64,000 nucleotides of DNA from Acholeplasmatales bacterium (GCA_900767915.1 CAAGAX010000066.1:1-64000), one strand, 5' to 3'. Positions 51,966 to 61,725 are shown, counted from the stretch's first letter. The notes: generated by a model from the letters alone, not told the origin. Made by a program: numbers and translations.

Positions 51966-54284
51966 ATGTATGATGTAAAAACACTTGAATTGAATAAAAT
52001 ATTAGATACAGTTTCTACATATGCCAAAACTAAATATGCAAAGAACTGTATCTTAAATATGCAATTTCCTGATAACTATAATGATATTATTAAAATGCAA
52101 GGAGAAACTAAAAACGCATTTGATGCGATAGTTAAAATATCTGATTTACCACTTGGTGGTTTATACGATGTAAAGGATTCTATATTAAGAGCTAAGGCTT
52201 ATGGAATATTAAATGAGGAGGAGCTATTAAACGTAGTAGGTTTAATTGATTGTGGTGAGAATATTATTAAATATTTCAAATCATTAGATACAATAAAGCT
52301 TGATTACGAATATTTAAAGCCATATGTTTCTACTTTAAATAGCTTTCAGTCATTAAAAACCAATATATCATTGGCTATTTCTCCTGAAGGAAGAGTATTA
52401 GATAATGCATCAAAGGAGCTATTTACAATTAGAAGAAGCTTAGCATCCTTAGAAAATAGATTAAGAAGTAAATTACAAGAAATATTACAAACACGTTCTT
52501 CTCTATTAACAGAAAGCTTAATAGTTATTCGTGATGGTAGAATGTGTGTTCCTGTTAAAATTGAATATAAAAATACCTTTAAGGGCGTAATTCATGATGT
52601 ATCAAGCTCTAATACTACTGTTTATATTGAACCTGAGGCAACATTAGAAACAGCAAATCAAATAGATGTTTTTCATGAAAAAGAAAAGAAGGAAGTTCAA
52701 ATTATTTTAAAGAATTTATCTCTTTTAGTCGCAAGTGAAGCTGATGAGCTACTATTTAATTTAGAGAATTTAACTTCATTAGATATAATCTATGCAAAAG
52801 CTTTATATGGACGTGAAAGAGATTATTATCCTGCAACAGTAATAGATGAACAAAAATTCAATATAAAAAAATGTAAACATCCTTTAATTGATCCAGCTAA
52901 ATGCGTACCAATTGATGTTGAATTAGGTAATAAGTATTCTGTAATTGTTATTACAGGACCTAATACGGGAGGAAAAACAGTTGCTTTAAAAACTATAGGA
53001 TTAGCTCACATGATGGCATACTTAGGTTTAATGGTAGCTGCAGCTAAAGATTCAGTATTTGGTTATTTTGATTCTATAGTAGCTGATATTGGTGATGAGC
53101 AATCGATTGAACAATCACTTTCAACCTTCTCATCTCATATGAAAAAGCTTGTTAATATATTAGATAATATTAGCTTTAAGTCACTAGTTTTATTAGATGA
53201 GCTTGGAAGTGGTACTGACCCTAAGGAGGGCTCTTCATTAGCTATTGCAATTATCGAATATTTAAAATCTACAGGAGCTAAGGTAATAGCAACCACTCAC
53301 TATTCAGAATTAAAAACCTATGCTTATAATACAAGTGATATTATTAACGCGTCAGTTGAATTTAATACTGAAACCTTAATGCCAACCTATAAGCTTCTAA
53401 TTGGTGTGCCTGGTAAATCTAACGCAATAGAAATTGCCTCACGCTTAGGCTTAAATTCTAAAATAATAGAAGAAAGTAAGAAGCAACTTCAAAATAATAA
53501 AACTGAATCCTCTACACTAATTGGTAACTTAGAGGAAGAAATGACTTCTCTTAGACATAAAGAAGAGGACCTTGAGCATAAAATAGAAACGTACGAGGGT
53601 ATGATAAATCAATTGAAGCTTGAAAAGCTTGATTTAGTCAAAAAAACAGATAAGATTATAAATGATGCTAAAAAGGAAGCTACTAATATTATTAAGGATG
53701 CTAAGGAAGAAGCTACAAGCTTAATTAGTGAAATTAAAATAATGAGTAGTGAAGCATTTAAAGAACATGAGCTTGCAGATTTAAAGCATAAGGTTTCTAA
53801 TTTAAATGTAAAGGATACTGAAGTGGAAGTATTTGATGAAGAATTAAATGAAGGAGACTTCGTTTATGTAAAGCCTTATGATAAATATGGAACTATTTCT
53901 AAAATAAAGAAAAATAAATATACTGTTAATATTGGTCAATTTTCAATGGATTTTACTAAACAGGAGCTTCAGCTTTCTGCAAAGCCCGTAGCTAAAAAGA
54001 AAAAAGAAACAAAGCTATCTGGATATAATCCTACTTCTCATTGTGGTTTATCATTAGATTTAAGAGGAAAAAGAGTAGAAGAGGTTCCATTTTTAATGGA
54101 TCAATATTTAGATCAAGCCTTATTAGGTAACTTGACATCTGTAACAATTATTCATGGCTTTGGTACAGGAGCTGTTAGAAAAGCAGTTCAAGATTATTTG
54201 AAAAACTGCTCATTTGTTAAAAGCTATCGTTATGGTCAAGAGGGAGAGGGCTTAAATGGAGTTACCGTCGTATATTTAAAATAA
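51966..54284 (+). CDS. mutS2: MutS2 family ATPase/Smr endonuclease
   Basis: The 772-residue protein has a MutS-like core with ITGPNTGGKTVALKT (Walker A) near residue 330 and LLDELGSGTDPKEG (Walker B) near residue 407. A coiled coil follows around 515-600 (EEEMTSLRHKEEDLEHKIE). The C-terminal Smr domain has LDLRGKR and IIHGFGTGAVRKAV. MutS2 acts in recombination control and in splitting collided ribosomes. GAGGTG precedes the ATG. Confidence 0.95.
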   Translation: MYDVKTLELNKILDTVSTYAKTKYAKNCILNMQFPDNYNDIIKMQGETKNAFDAIVKISDLPLGGLYDVKDSILRAKAYGILNEEELLNVVGLIDCGENIIKYFKSLDTIKLDYEYLKPYVSTLNSFQSLKTNISLAISPEGRVLDNASKELFTIRRSLASLENRLRSKLQEILQTRSSLLTESLIVIRDGRMCVPVKIEYKNTFKGVIHDVSSSNTTVYIEPEATLETANQIDVFHEKEKKEVQIILKNLSLLVASEADELLFNLENLTSLDIIYAKALYGRERDYYPATVIDEQKFNIKKCKHPLIDPAKCVPIDVELGNKYSVIVITGPNTGGKTVALKTIGLAHMMAYLGLMVAAAKDSVFGYFDSIVADIGDEQSIEQSLSTFSSHMKKLVNILDNISFKSLVLLDELGSGTDPKEGSSLAIAIIEYLKSTGAKVIATTHYSELKTYAYNTSDIINASVEFNTETLMPTYKLLIGVPGKSNAIEIASRLGLNSKIIEESKKQLQNNKTESSTLIGNLEEEMTSLRHKEEDLEHKIETYEGMINQLKLEKLDLVKKTDKIINDAKKEATNIIKDAKEEATSLISEIKIMSSEAFKEHELADLKHKVSNLNVKDTEVEVFDEELNEGDFVYVKPYDKYGTISKIKKNKYTVNIGQFSMDFTKQELQLSAKPVAKKKKETKLSGYNPTSHCGLSLDLRGKRVEEVPFLMDQYLDQALLGNLTSVTIIHGFGTGAVRKAVQDYLKNCSFVKSYRYGQEGEGLNGVTVVYLK

Positions 54285-54300
54285 ATAAAAGAGGGATAAC

Positions 54301-54597
54301 TTGATTTTGGAATATAAGGAAACATTTGATTTGAATGATACTGCGATTTATTATTTTTATGCTAGCTGGAATAATAGCTGTAATATATCTAAGGAGCTAT
54401 TAGATAAGCTAACAAAAGAAGTAAAAAAATATAATATTATTAAAATAAATGTAACTAAATATCCATATTTAAAAAAGAAATATAATATAAATAAAATTCC
54501 TAGCTATACATTTATAAAAAATGGAATTTTAATTTCTAAATTAGATGGAGGAATAAATAGCTATACTTTATTAAAATGGGTAAAGCAATTTAATTAA
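54301..54597 (+). CDS. Thioredoxin-like protein with a single active-site cysteine
   Basis: This 98-residue protein has a thioredoxin fold: YFYASWNNSCNISKELLDKL near residue 18, VTKYPYLKKKYNINKIPSYTF with the cis-Pro, and a final amphipathic helix. Where thioredoxin has WCGPC, it has WNNSC, keeping only the second Cys (Cys27). It cannot act as a normal dithiol reductase. The start is TTG at 54301, after AGAGGG. It is tightly placed between mutS2 and thiN. Confidence 0.7.
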   Translation: MILEYKETFDLNDTAIYYFYASWNNSCNISKELLDKLTKEVKKYNIIKINVTKYPYLKKKYNINKIPSYTFIKNGILISKLDGGINSYTLLKWVKQFN

Positions 54598-54599
54598 TT

Positions 54600-55220
54600 A
54601 TGAAAAGAGTTCTTATATTAGCTAATATATCTAAAATAGATAAAGAAATACTTAATGATTCTTATATTATAGGAGTAGATAAGGGTGCTTATGTAGCATC
54701 CCTTAACCAAATTACAATGGATACTGCAATAGGAGATTTTGATTCTATTGATTCTGAAATGATGCCATTAATAGAAAAATATTCTAAAAGGATTATAAAG
54801 CTTAATAGTATTAAAGATTTTACTGATACTAATGAAGCCCTAGGATTATGTAATCCTAATGATGAAATAATAATTTTAGGTGGTATTCAAGGAAAAAGAA
54901 TCGAACATTTTTACGCTAATATAATCGAACTTAAGAATAATCCTAATCTTAAAATGATAGATGATTATTCCTTAATAGAAACAAAAGCTAATTCATTTAT
55001 ACCAAGGATGGACTATAAATATATTTCTTTTTTTTCATTAGAAAATGAGTCTATTATAAGTCTTAGTGGTTTTAGCTATAATTTAAATAAATACGTATTA
55101 AAGGATAATGATCCTTTATGTATTTCAAATGAAATTAATTCAAAAAATCCTTATGTAGAAATAATTAAAGGAAGATTATTAGTTATTTATACAAAAGAAG
55201 ATCATAAAAGGAGTATCTAG
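54600..55220 (+). CDS. thiN: Thiamine pyrophosphokinase
   Basis: The 206-residue protein shows IIGVDKGA near residue 23, AIGDFDSID near residue 41, the FTDTNEAL motif near 72 and ILGGIQGKRIEHFYANI near 98. These are the substrate and magnesium sites of enzymes that make thiamine diphosphate from thiamine and ATP. The usual DH in the last motif is EH. It begins two bases after the thioredoxin-like gene and ends two bases before truB. Confidence 0.85.
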   Translation: MKRVLILANISKIDKEILNDSYIIGVDKGAYVASLNQITMDTAIGDFDSIDSEMMPLIEKYSKRIIKLNSIKDFTDTNEALGLCNPNDEIIILGGIQGKRIEHFYANIIELKNNPNLKMIDDYSLIETKANSFIPRMDYKYISFFSLENESIISLSGFSYNLNKYVLKDNDPLCISNEINSKNPYVEIIKGRLLVIYTKEDHKRSI

Positions 55221-55221
55221 A

Positions 55222-56115
55222 ATGGATGGTTTTTTAATAGTTGATAAGCCTAAAGGTATAACAAGCTTTAGTCTTTGCAATAAAATAAAATATGCCCTTA
55301 AGCTTGAAAAAACTGGCCATTCTGGTACCTTAGACCCAAACGCTAGTGGTTTAATGCTTATAGCAGTAAATAAAGCCACAAAGCTTTTAAAGCTTTTTAA
55401 TTACGATGAAAAATCTTATTTAGCTACTATAGCTATCGGACTTGACTCTGATACTTTAGATATGGATACAAAAAAAATTACTAAAGTAAAAATGGATGTT
55501 ACCTTAGATGATATAAAAAATGCTTTAAAAAATCTTAAAAATAAAAAAACACAAATTCCTCCAATGACTAGTGCAATAAAAATTAATGGAAAAAAGCTTT
55601 ATGAATATCAAAGAAATAATATAGAAGTAGATCTAAAGGAAAGAAATGTTGAATTATTAGATTACGAAATCAAATCTGATTTATTATTAATTGATGGCGT
55701 TTATTATATTGATTTATATTTACATGTATCAAAAGGCTTTTATATCAGAAGCTTAGCTAGAGATTTAGGAGAATTATTAAATGGAAAAGCAATTCTAAAG
55801 GATTTAAGAAGATTATCGATTGGTAAATTTAACATAAATGATTCTATAAAGCTAGAAAATCTTACCCAAAATAATATAATTCCCATAACATCGATTCTAG
55901 ATTTAGAAAAATTAGAAGTGAATGATTATATTGCTCACTTAGTATTAAATGGAATTACCCTAGATGAAAGACAAATAATAACAGAAAATGTCTTTTATGT
56001 TACAAATAATAATGCTATAATAGCTATATATGAACCAGTAAGTAAATACAAATATAAACCTATTTTAATATTAGAAAAGAGTGATAAGCTTGAAAACAAT
56101 ATTTATAAAGGATAA
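55222..56115 (+). CDS. truB: tRNA pseudouridine-55 synthase TruB
   Basis: The 297-residue enzyme forms pseudouridine 55 in the tRNA T loop. The catalytic Asp is in HSGTLDPNASGLMLIAV near residue 37. GFYIRSLARDLGE and the C-terminal PUA-like part are standard. AAAGGAG precedes the ATG. It overlaps ribF, the common Firmicutes pair. Confidence 0.95.
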   Translation: MDGFLIVDKPKGITSFSLCNKIKYALKLEKTGHSGTLDPNASGLMLIAVNKATKLLKLFNYDEKSYLATIAIGLDSDTLDMDTKKITKVKMDVTLDDIKNALKNLKNKKTQIPPMTSAIKINGKKLYEYQRNNIEVDLKERNVELLDYEIKSDLLLIDGVYYIDLYLHVSKGFYIRSLARDLGELLNGKAILKDLRRLSIGKFNINDSIKLENLTQNNIIPITSILDLEKLEVNDYIAHLVLNGITLDERQIITENVFYVTNNNAIIAIYEPVSKYKYKPILILEKSDKLENNIYKG

Positions 56116-57001
56116 AAAATTTGAAGCTTTAACCGAACCAGTTTGTGCTGCAATAGGCAATTTTGATGGTGTTCATTTAGGTCATCAAAAGCTTATTGAG
56201 GAATGTAAACGTCATGGCTATAAATCAGCAGTGCTTACATTTTATCCTCATCCTTCCGTTTTCTTAAAAAAAATAGATAATTATCCATTAGTTACTCCAC
56301 TAGAGCATAAGCAGGATATATTAGCTAGAATGGGAATAAATTATTTAATTGTAGTAGAATTTGATGATGAATTAGCAAATATGTCTAAGGAAGAATTCAT
56401 TAGTCATATGAAATTTATGAATATAAAATCATGTGTATGTGGATATGATTTTACTTTTGCTAGACGTGCTGAGGGTGATATTAGAGATTTAGCAAAGGAA
56501 TTTGAATTCTATGAGGTTAAAAAATATATATTTGATGGAGTAAGAGTTTCAACTACTTATATTAGAGAATTAATTTCCTGTGGAAATATTAATGAAGCTA
56601 ATCGTCTATTAGGAAGAACCTTTTCTATAAGGGGATTAGTAAAATATGGAAGTCAAAGAGGACGATTAATAGGCTTTCCTACAGCAAATGTAGATTATAG
56701 AAATTATTTATTACCTCAAAATGGAGTTTATTTTGTAAATGTGAAGCTTAATGGGATTACCTATTTAGGTATGTGTAATATCGGCCATAATCCAACCTAT
56801 AATTTTTCTGAGGGAAGAAGAATGGAAGTAAATATTTTTAATTTGGATGAAGATATTTATGGAGAAGAGATTGAAGTTTTTTTTGTTGAAAGAATTAGAC
56901 CTGAGCATAAATTTGAAGATAAGAATGAATTAAGGCTTCAATTAATTAAGGATAAAGAAAACTGCTTAAAGCTTGCTAGTAATGTAAATTATACAAAATA
57001 A
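56090..57001 (+). CDS. ribF: Bifunctional riboflavin kinase/FAD synthetase
   Basis: The 303-residue enzyme makes FMN and FAD. The adenylyltransferase half has IGNFDGVHLGHQKL near residue 22 and YDFTFARRAEGD near residue 122. The kinase half has GRLIGFPTANVDY near residue 198. The start is probably TTG at 56090, giving the usual MKTI-type N-terminus; a GTG at 56081 is the alternative. It works with RibU (20768), which imports riboflavin. Confidence 0.94.
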   Translation: MKTIFIKDKKFEALTEPVCAAIGNFDGVHLGHQKLIEECKRHGYKSAVLTFYPHPSVFLKKIDNYPLVTPLEHKQDILARMGINYLIVVEFDDELANMSKEEFISHMKFMNIKSCVCGYDFTFARRAEGDIRDLAKEFEFYEVKKYIFDGVRVSTTYIRELISCGNINEANRLLGRTFSIRGLVKYGSQRGRLIGFPTANVDYRNYLLPQNGVYFVNVKLNGITYLGMCNIGHNPTYNFSEGRRMEVNIFNLDEDIYGEEIEVFFVERIRPEHKFEDKNELRLQLIKDKENCLKLASNVNYTK

Positions 57002-57012
57002 TGTTTTATTAA

Positions 57013-57040
57013 AGCAACCAAAATGATGGTTGTTTTTTTT
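57013..57040 (+). terminator. Terminator of the mutS2-ribF gene run
   Basis: GCAACCA pairs with TGGTTGT, followed by eight T. Confidence 0.88.
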
Positions 57041-57042
57041 AT

Positions 57043-57077
57043 AAAAAAAAGGTATGTAAAATTTGAATTACATACCT
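57043..57077 (-). terminator. Terminator of the MscS operon
   Basis: On the minus strand GGTATGTAA pairs with TTACATACC, followed by the T run that appears as A at 57043-57050. Confidence 0.85.
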
Positions 57078-57085
57078 AATAAATA

Positions 57086-58129
57086 TTAATTTTTTTCTTG
57101 GTCTTCTAATCCATTAGAAAGATTCTTTTGTTCCTCAACAAATTGTTCAGCTTCTTCCTTAACCTTTTTAGTAGCTTTAAAATCTTTATTAGCAGGTTGA
57201 TTAATAACTACCTGATCATAGCTTAAATCAATTCCCTTAGTTAAGAAAAGCTGTCTATATTCTCTTAATAAATCTCTTTGAACCTGATATCTATCAGCCT
57301 CTTGACATTTTGCAACAAGCTTAACAGCTATATTACTAGCTCCATAATAAGAAACACCTTTATAGAAAGGCCCTTCGATAATTGCAGGAATTTTTTCTTT
57401 AAACATTTCTAAATTATCCTTAAGAAGCTTTTCTATAACCTCAATCGGAGCATCATAAGTAAACTCACAATCTACAACAGCTAATGATAATTCTCTTGAT
57501 AAATTTACAACATTATTTATATCAGAATTATTTATAATTTTAATATTACCAGCAGCATCAAGTATTTTTGTAGCTCTAATTCCAATTTCATTTACAGTGC
57601 CTCTAAAATTATCTATAGATACTATTTCTCCAACCTCATATTCATTTTCAAATATAATGAAAATACCGGCAATAATATCAGCAATTAATGATTGAGCACC
57701 AAGTCCAATAATAAGAGTTATTACACCAACTGATTCCCAAATAGCTTTTGTATTAACTCCACAAGCACTTAATACAATAAATATTAAAGCTATTGCACTT
57801 CCATATTTGATTAATCCATCTAATAAAGTAATTACTGTTTTAGCTTTATTTGATTTAGTCATAATTTTTCTAAATATTAATCTTATTAATTTTGAAATAG
57901 ATAAAATTAAAACAAATAGAATTACACAATGAATTATAACCTTATAATGCTCACCAAATGCTTCTGGTATTAAATATATATCAAATACATTTTCCTTTGA
58001 CCATATAACAAAGCTATTATCACTAGGTAATATTAGCTCTAATATCATAAAGATAATAAATGTTAGTAATATTAAAATCCCTAAAGAAACACCAATTATT
58101 TTTGACACCTTATTTTTTTTCTTTTTCAT
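57086..58129 (-). CDS. MscS-family mechanosensitive ion channel
   Basis: The 347-residue protein has N-terminal membrane segments (IIGVSLGILILLTFIIFMIL, VIIHCVILFVLILSISKLI, and SAIALIFIVLSACGV). The pore-lining helix follows (SVGVITLIIGLGAQSLIADIIAGIFIIFENEYEVGE). The cytoplasmic MscS beta domain has VGEIVSIDNFRGTVNEIGIRATKI. The charged C-terminal tail is Lys/Glu-rich. Such channels release solutes on osmotic downshift. It lies 14 bp behind the 955-residue surface protein gene and is probably cotranscribed with it. Confidence 0.92.
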   Translation of the reverse strand: MKKKKNKVSKIIGVSLGILILLTFIIFMILELILPSDNSFVIWSKENVFDIYLIPEAFGEHYKVIIHCVILFVLILSISKLIRLIFRKIMTKSNKAKTVITLLDGLIKYGSAIALIFIVLSACGVNTKAIWESVGVITLIIGLGAQSLIADIIAGIFIIFENEYEVGEIVSIDNFRGTVNEIGIRATKILDAAGNIKIINNSDINNVVNLSRELSLAVVDCEFTYDAPIEVIEKLLKDNLEMFKEKIPAIIEGPFYKGVSYYGASNIAVKLVAKCQEADRYQVQRDLLREYRQLFLTKGIDLSYDQVVINQPANKDFKATKKVKEEAEQFVEEQKNLSNGLEDQEKN

Positions 58130-58143
58130 TTACCTTTTCTCCT

Positions 58144-61011
58144 CTAATTTATTATTATTTTATATTCCTTATAACAATTTCCCTTAACCTTAATATTATA
58201 ATTTTGTCCAAATAGCTGATAACTATCATTTAAATTACTAATATCATTTCCATAATAGTTGCTACCATATATTTTTAATTCTTGTCCTATAACGTTACCA
58301 TCAATTTCAATACTAAAACTAGAATCCATACTTATAAAATCATATTCTTTTTCATTAATAGTAATTTTATTTTTTAATATTAAATTATTATTATTATTAA
58401 TTACATTTAAAGTTGTTTTATTATTAGTATCATCATAGCTTGCATTGACAGTAAATGTTTGATTAAATGCTATGGTACCTGATGGATATGTTTTTGAAAT
58501 ATAATAATTAATATTATTATTTTTTACAACAAGGAAATAATTAAAAATATATTCATCCTCTTTAATATTTTCTATAACAGAAATACTATTTTGACTTAAA
58601 TCATGATAGGAATTAGTATAAATAGGAATTCCATTTGCATCAGTATTTTCACTTGTAAAAATAAATGAATCATAATAAACATTTTTATCACTACATGAAA
58701 AATTAGTAGTTCTATACAAGTTTATTGTTCCATCAGCATTATATGTTATTATCGAATCACCTGGATTAGGTGCGTTTATAGAAGTAGGAGATGTATATTT
58801 AGTTTTTATCTCACTATTAGTCAAAATTGTATACATAATTTCATCATTATATGGATTTTCTTTATCATCTAATATTTGAATTGTAATATCACCAGCAGTA
58901 TAAGAAATCTTATTTTGATAACTATTTGTTAATGATATTATATCATTAACTTCATTACCACTAGATGTGATTTTTAATTTATAGCTATTTGGTAATACAT
59001 AATCCATATTAAATCTAAATATAATATCCTCTGTTCCAGTAGAATTATAGTCATTTAAATTTGATAAATCTGCATCAAAGTTTAAAATGTTAAATTCATA
59101 ATTCATTAGATAATTAACTTCCGCATATTGAATACTATGAGTTTCTTTATCTAAAATATTATCTTTAAATGTTAATATAGGTACAATAGTAACATTCTTT
59201 GGTTCACTATTAAATTCATCTAATACTATTTTACCTTCATATTCTAAATTATTAATTTCTTTAACAAAGCTATTACCATCAACAGAAGAAATTTGCAATT
59301 CTAAAATCATATTTTCTAAAGAATAAGCTGTATCAATTTTATAATTTATATTGAAATAAGTTCTATCAAAGCTACATTTTTCTTCTAATGAAACACTTGG
59401 CTTTTTAATAAAAGAAGATCCATCAACTAAAATAGAATCATATAAATGCTCTTCATTATTAAAAATACCTATTTTAGAATACCTAAAGAATATTTGTCCA
59501 CTAGTGCTTATATCAATACTTATATTAGCATCACTACCCATATAGCTATTTAAAACATTTTTATCACTATCTAATATTTCAAGCCTATATTTAAATATAT
59601 CAGGATAATCTGTTTTGAAATTAGTATTTAATTCAATTGTATAAGTATCATCCTCATTAAAGCTAATAGAAGAATTATTAGGAGATATATAATCTAAAGA
59701 AGCATTATATTCCTGAGGATTATTATATTCAATAATATCAGATTCATAAATAATTATTCTTTCTTCATTCTCTTCTAAAGAAAAAATATTATATTGGAAA
59801 GAATCGATACCATATACTACTGGCTCTTCTAAATAAAAAGAAGCATTATCATTAAATATTAAATTAATGGAATGAATATCAACACATTCATTACCCTTAT
59901 ATTGTATTAATTCAAGAAAATATAATTGATTATTATTTCTATTTAATATTAATCCATTTATAGTAATTGAATTAATACTAAAATCTTCATTTAAGGATGA
60001 TTCTACAATAAATGAATTAGAAGAAATAATTTCTTCATTATAAATATGCTCCTCATTATTGAAAATACCTATTTTAGAATACTTAAAGCTAATATTATTT
60101 ATTCTATTAATAGTTAAGTTAATATTAGCCTCATTACCTATATAGCTATTTAAAACATTACTATCACTATCTAATATTTCAAGCTTATATTTAAATATAT
60201 CAGGATAATCTGTTTTGAAATTAGTATCAATACTTATATTAAATGTATTATCATCATTAATAGTAATTCTTGAATCTGATGGAGCTATATAATCTAAAGT
60301 AGCATTATATTCATGACTATACTTAAAATCGATAATTTCAGATTGATATATTACATATTCAGTTTCATCAACTAAGTAAAAGATGTCATATTGAAATTTA
60401 TTAGCCTCATATAATGCATTAGTATTAAATGAGAATTTTGATTCTTCATTATCAATAGATTCTTCATTATCAATATTAATAATAATTTTATTATTCTCAT
60501 CTAAAATATCTTCATCATTATATTGATCTATATAAGCAAATAATTCATAGCCATCATTATAATTATTTAAAAGACCACTTATCGAAATACTATTAATTGA
60601 AGAATTATCTATAATTGAAGACTCTACTACATTAATATTATTATTTAAAGTATTAATATTAATATTAGGCAATATTCCCACTGTTGCAGCTGAAACTATA
60701 GCTATAGTACTACCTAAGATTGTAGAAGAAACGTGTGATACAATAGTATTTGAGGCTTCTATCTTAGATAATTCAATAGAAGAGCTTGAATTAGATATAT
60801 TTTCAAATTTATTTAAATTATCAAATATATTTTCTTTATCATTTTTTTCTTTACTAATTATTTCATCTTGAAATGTCTCATTTGTTTTGATTATTTCTAA
60901 AGGAGGCTTAATAATCTCATTGACATTATATCGTTCTGCTTTAAAATATTGGAATTCATCAAATTGATTTTCTTCTCTACAATTAAATATTTCGTCCTTA
61001 TTTTCTTTCAT
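58144..61011 (-). CDS. Single-pass 955-residue repeat surface protein
   Basis: Residues 1-88 are charged and probably cytoplasmic. One membrane segment lies at about 89-114 (VSSTILGSTIAIVSAATVGIL), and the remaining 840 residues are acidic, Asn/Ser-rich and presumably outside. Two 200-residue repeats are obvious: TNFKTDYPDIFKYKLEILDS near residue 263 recurs near 463 as TNFKTDYPDIFKYRLEILDS. Their DNA is offset by exactly 600 bp (59581 and 60181). A third, diverged copy lies near residue 770 (RTTNFSCSDKNVYYDSFIF). AAAGGAGG precedes the ATG. The family is not recognised; an adhesin or envelope role is an inference. Confidence 0.7.
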   Translation of the reverse strand: MKENKDEIFNCREENQFDEFQYFKAERYNVNEIIKPPLEIIKTNETFQDEIISKEKNDKENIFDNLNKFENISNSSSSIELSKIEASNTIVSHVSSTILGSTIAIVSAATVGILPNININTLNNNINVVESSIIDNSSINSISISGLLNNYNDGYELFAYIDQYNDEDILDENNKIIINIDNEESIDNEESKFSFNTNALYEANKFQYDIFYLVDETEYVIYQSEIIDFKYSHEYNATLDYIAPSDSRITINDDNTFNISIDTNFKTDYPDIFKYKLEILDSDSNVLNSYIGNEANINLTINRINNISFKYSKIGIFNNEEHIYNEEIISSNSFIVESSLNEDFSINSITINGLILNRNNNQLYFLELIQYKGNECVDIHSINLIFNDNASFYLEEPVVYGIDSFQYNIFSLEENEERIIIYESDIIEYNNPQEYNASLDYISPNNSSISFNEDDTYTIELNTNFKTDYPDIFKYRLEILDSDKNVLNSYMGSDANISIDISTSGQIFFRYSKIGIFNNEEHLYDSILVDGSSFIKKPSVSLEEKCSFDRTYFNINYKIDTAYSLENMILELQISSVDGNSFVKEINNLEYEGKIVLDEFNSEPKNVTIVPILTFKDNILDKETHSIQYAEVNYLMNYEFNILNFDADLSNLNDYNSTGTEDIIFRFNMDYVLPNSYKLKITSSGNEVNDIISLTNSYQNKISYTAGDITIQILDDKENPYNDEIMYTILTNSEIKTKYTSPTSINAPNPGDSIITYNADGTINLYRTTNFSCSDKNVYYDSFIFTSENTDANGIPIYTNSYHDLSQNSISVIENIKEDEYIFNYFLVVKNNNINYYISKTYPSGTIAFNQTFTVNASYDDTNNKTTLNVINNNNNLILKNKITINEKEYDFISMDSSFSIEIDGNVIGQELKIYGSNYYGNDISNLNDSYQLFGQNYNIKVKGNCYKEYKIIIN

Positions 61012-61187
61012 AAAATTATCCTCCTTTCTTTTAATAATTAAAATTCAATTAATTATACTTTAAAGCGTTTTTGAAGTCAATTTTTTTAAAAATTTATTTT
61101 TTTTCACTCTAGCAATATTTATTAATAATAAATCATTTATAAATTAACAATAATAAAAAAAAACACCAACTCTAGTGATAATTTTAT

Positions 61188-61216
61188 TTGCAATTTATCT
61201 AATTATAGTGTATAAT
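61188..61216 (+). promoter_or_regulatory. Promoter of rpsO
   Basis: TTGCAA (61188-61193) and TATAAT (61211-61216) are 17 bases apart; transcription should start near 61223, just before the leader hairpin. Confidence 0.75.
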
Positions 61217-61227
61217 TAAAAAGGTCT

Positions 61228-61269
61228 TTTACCTGGAGGCTCGATATCCTCTATCGACTTCTACGTAAA
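61228..61269 (+). promoter_or_regulatory. Structured rpsO leader, candidate S15 autoregulatory element
   Basis: A 42-base hairpin forms in the leader: TTTAC with GTAAA at the base, TGGAGG with CTTCTA (two G-U pairs) in the middle, and TCGATA with TATCGA at the top around TCCTC. S15 represses its own mRNA in many bacteria by binding leader RNA with G-U/G-C pairs, and this hairpin contains such pairs. Binding is not proven. Confidence 0.55.
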
Positions 61270-61304
61270 TAGATAATAATTTAAAATATTTGGAGGAAAA
61301 GAAA

Positions 61305-61574
61305 ATGGCTTTAACAAAAGAAGTTAAACAAGAAATTATTGCAAAATATGGAAAGGATTCTAAGGATACTGGTTCTGTTCAAGTTCAAGTTGCAATCTTA
61401 ACTGCAGAAATCAACCAATTAAATGATCATTTCTCAACTCATATTCATGACTTCCACTCTAAGCGTGGTCTTATGATTAAGATTGGTCATAGAAAGAGCT
61501 TATTAGCTTATTTAAAGAAGAATGACTTACATGCATATGAAGCATTAATTGAAAGCTTAGGATTACGTCGATAA
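61305..61574 (+). CDS. rpsO: Ribosomal protein S15
   Basis: The 89-residue protein matches uS15 throughout: DTGSVQVQVAILTAEINQLNDHF, HDFHSKRGLM, IGHRKSLLAYLKK and the final LGLRR. The start at 61305 follows TGGAGG; an ATG five codons earlier lies on the ribosome binding site. It binds 16S rRNA early in small subunit assembly. The rpsO-pnp order is conserved. Confidence 0.97.
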   Translation: MALTKEVKQEIIAKYGKDSKDTGSVQVQVAILTAEINQLNDHFSTHIHDFHSKRGLMIKIGHRKSLLAYLKKNDLHAYEALIESLGLRR

Positions 61575-61586
61575 TCAAGTATTACG

Positions 61587-61614
61587 AAGAAGGAGAAATC
61601 CTTCTTTTTTTTTA
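61587..61614 (+). terminator. rpsO terminator
   Basis: AAGAAGGA pairs with TCCTTCTT around GAAA, followed by a long T run. It separates rpsO from pnp transcription. Confidence 0.9.
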
Positions 61615-61725
61615 TTTAAATTTAAATAAAAGCTTTTTAAAGATTTTAATATGAATAGATATTAAATTGAATGATATTTTGATGCATATTTAAAAAAATT
61701 TTTATTTTTATAAAAAAAAGTATTT

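Noticed and set aside
61060..61078. cre-like sequence TTTAAAGCGTTTTTGAAG upstream of the surface protein gene
   Set aside because: It lacks the conserved CA at the 3' side and has other mismatches, so it is not supportable as an operator.
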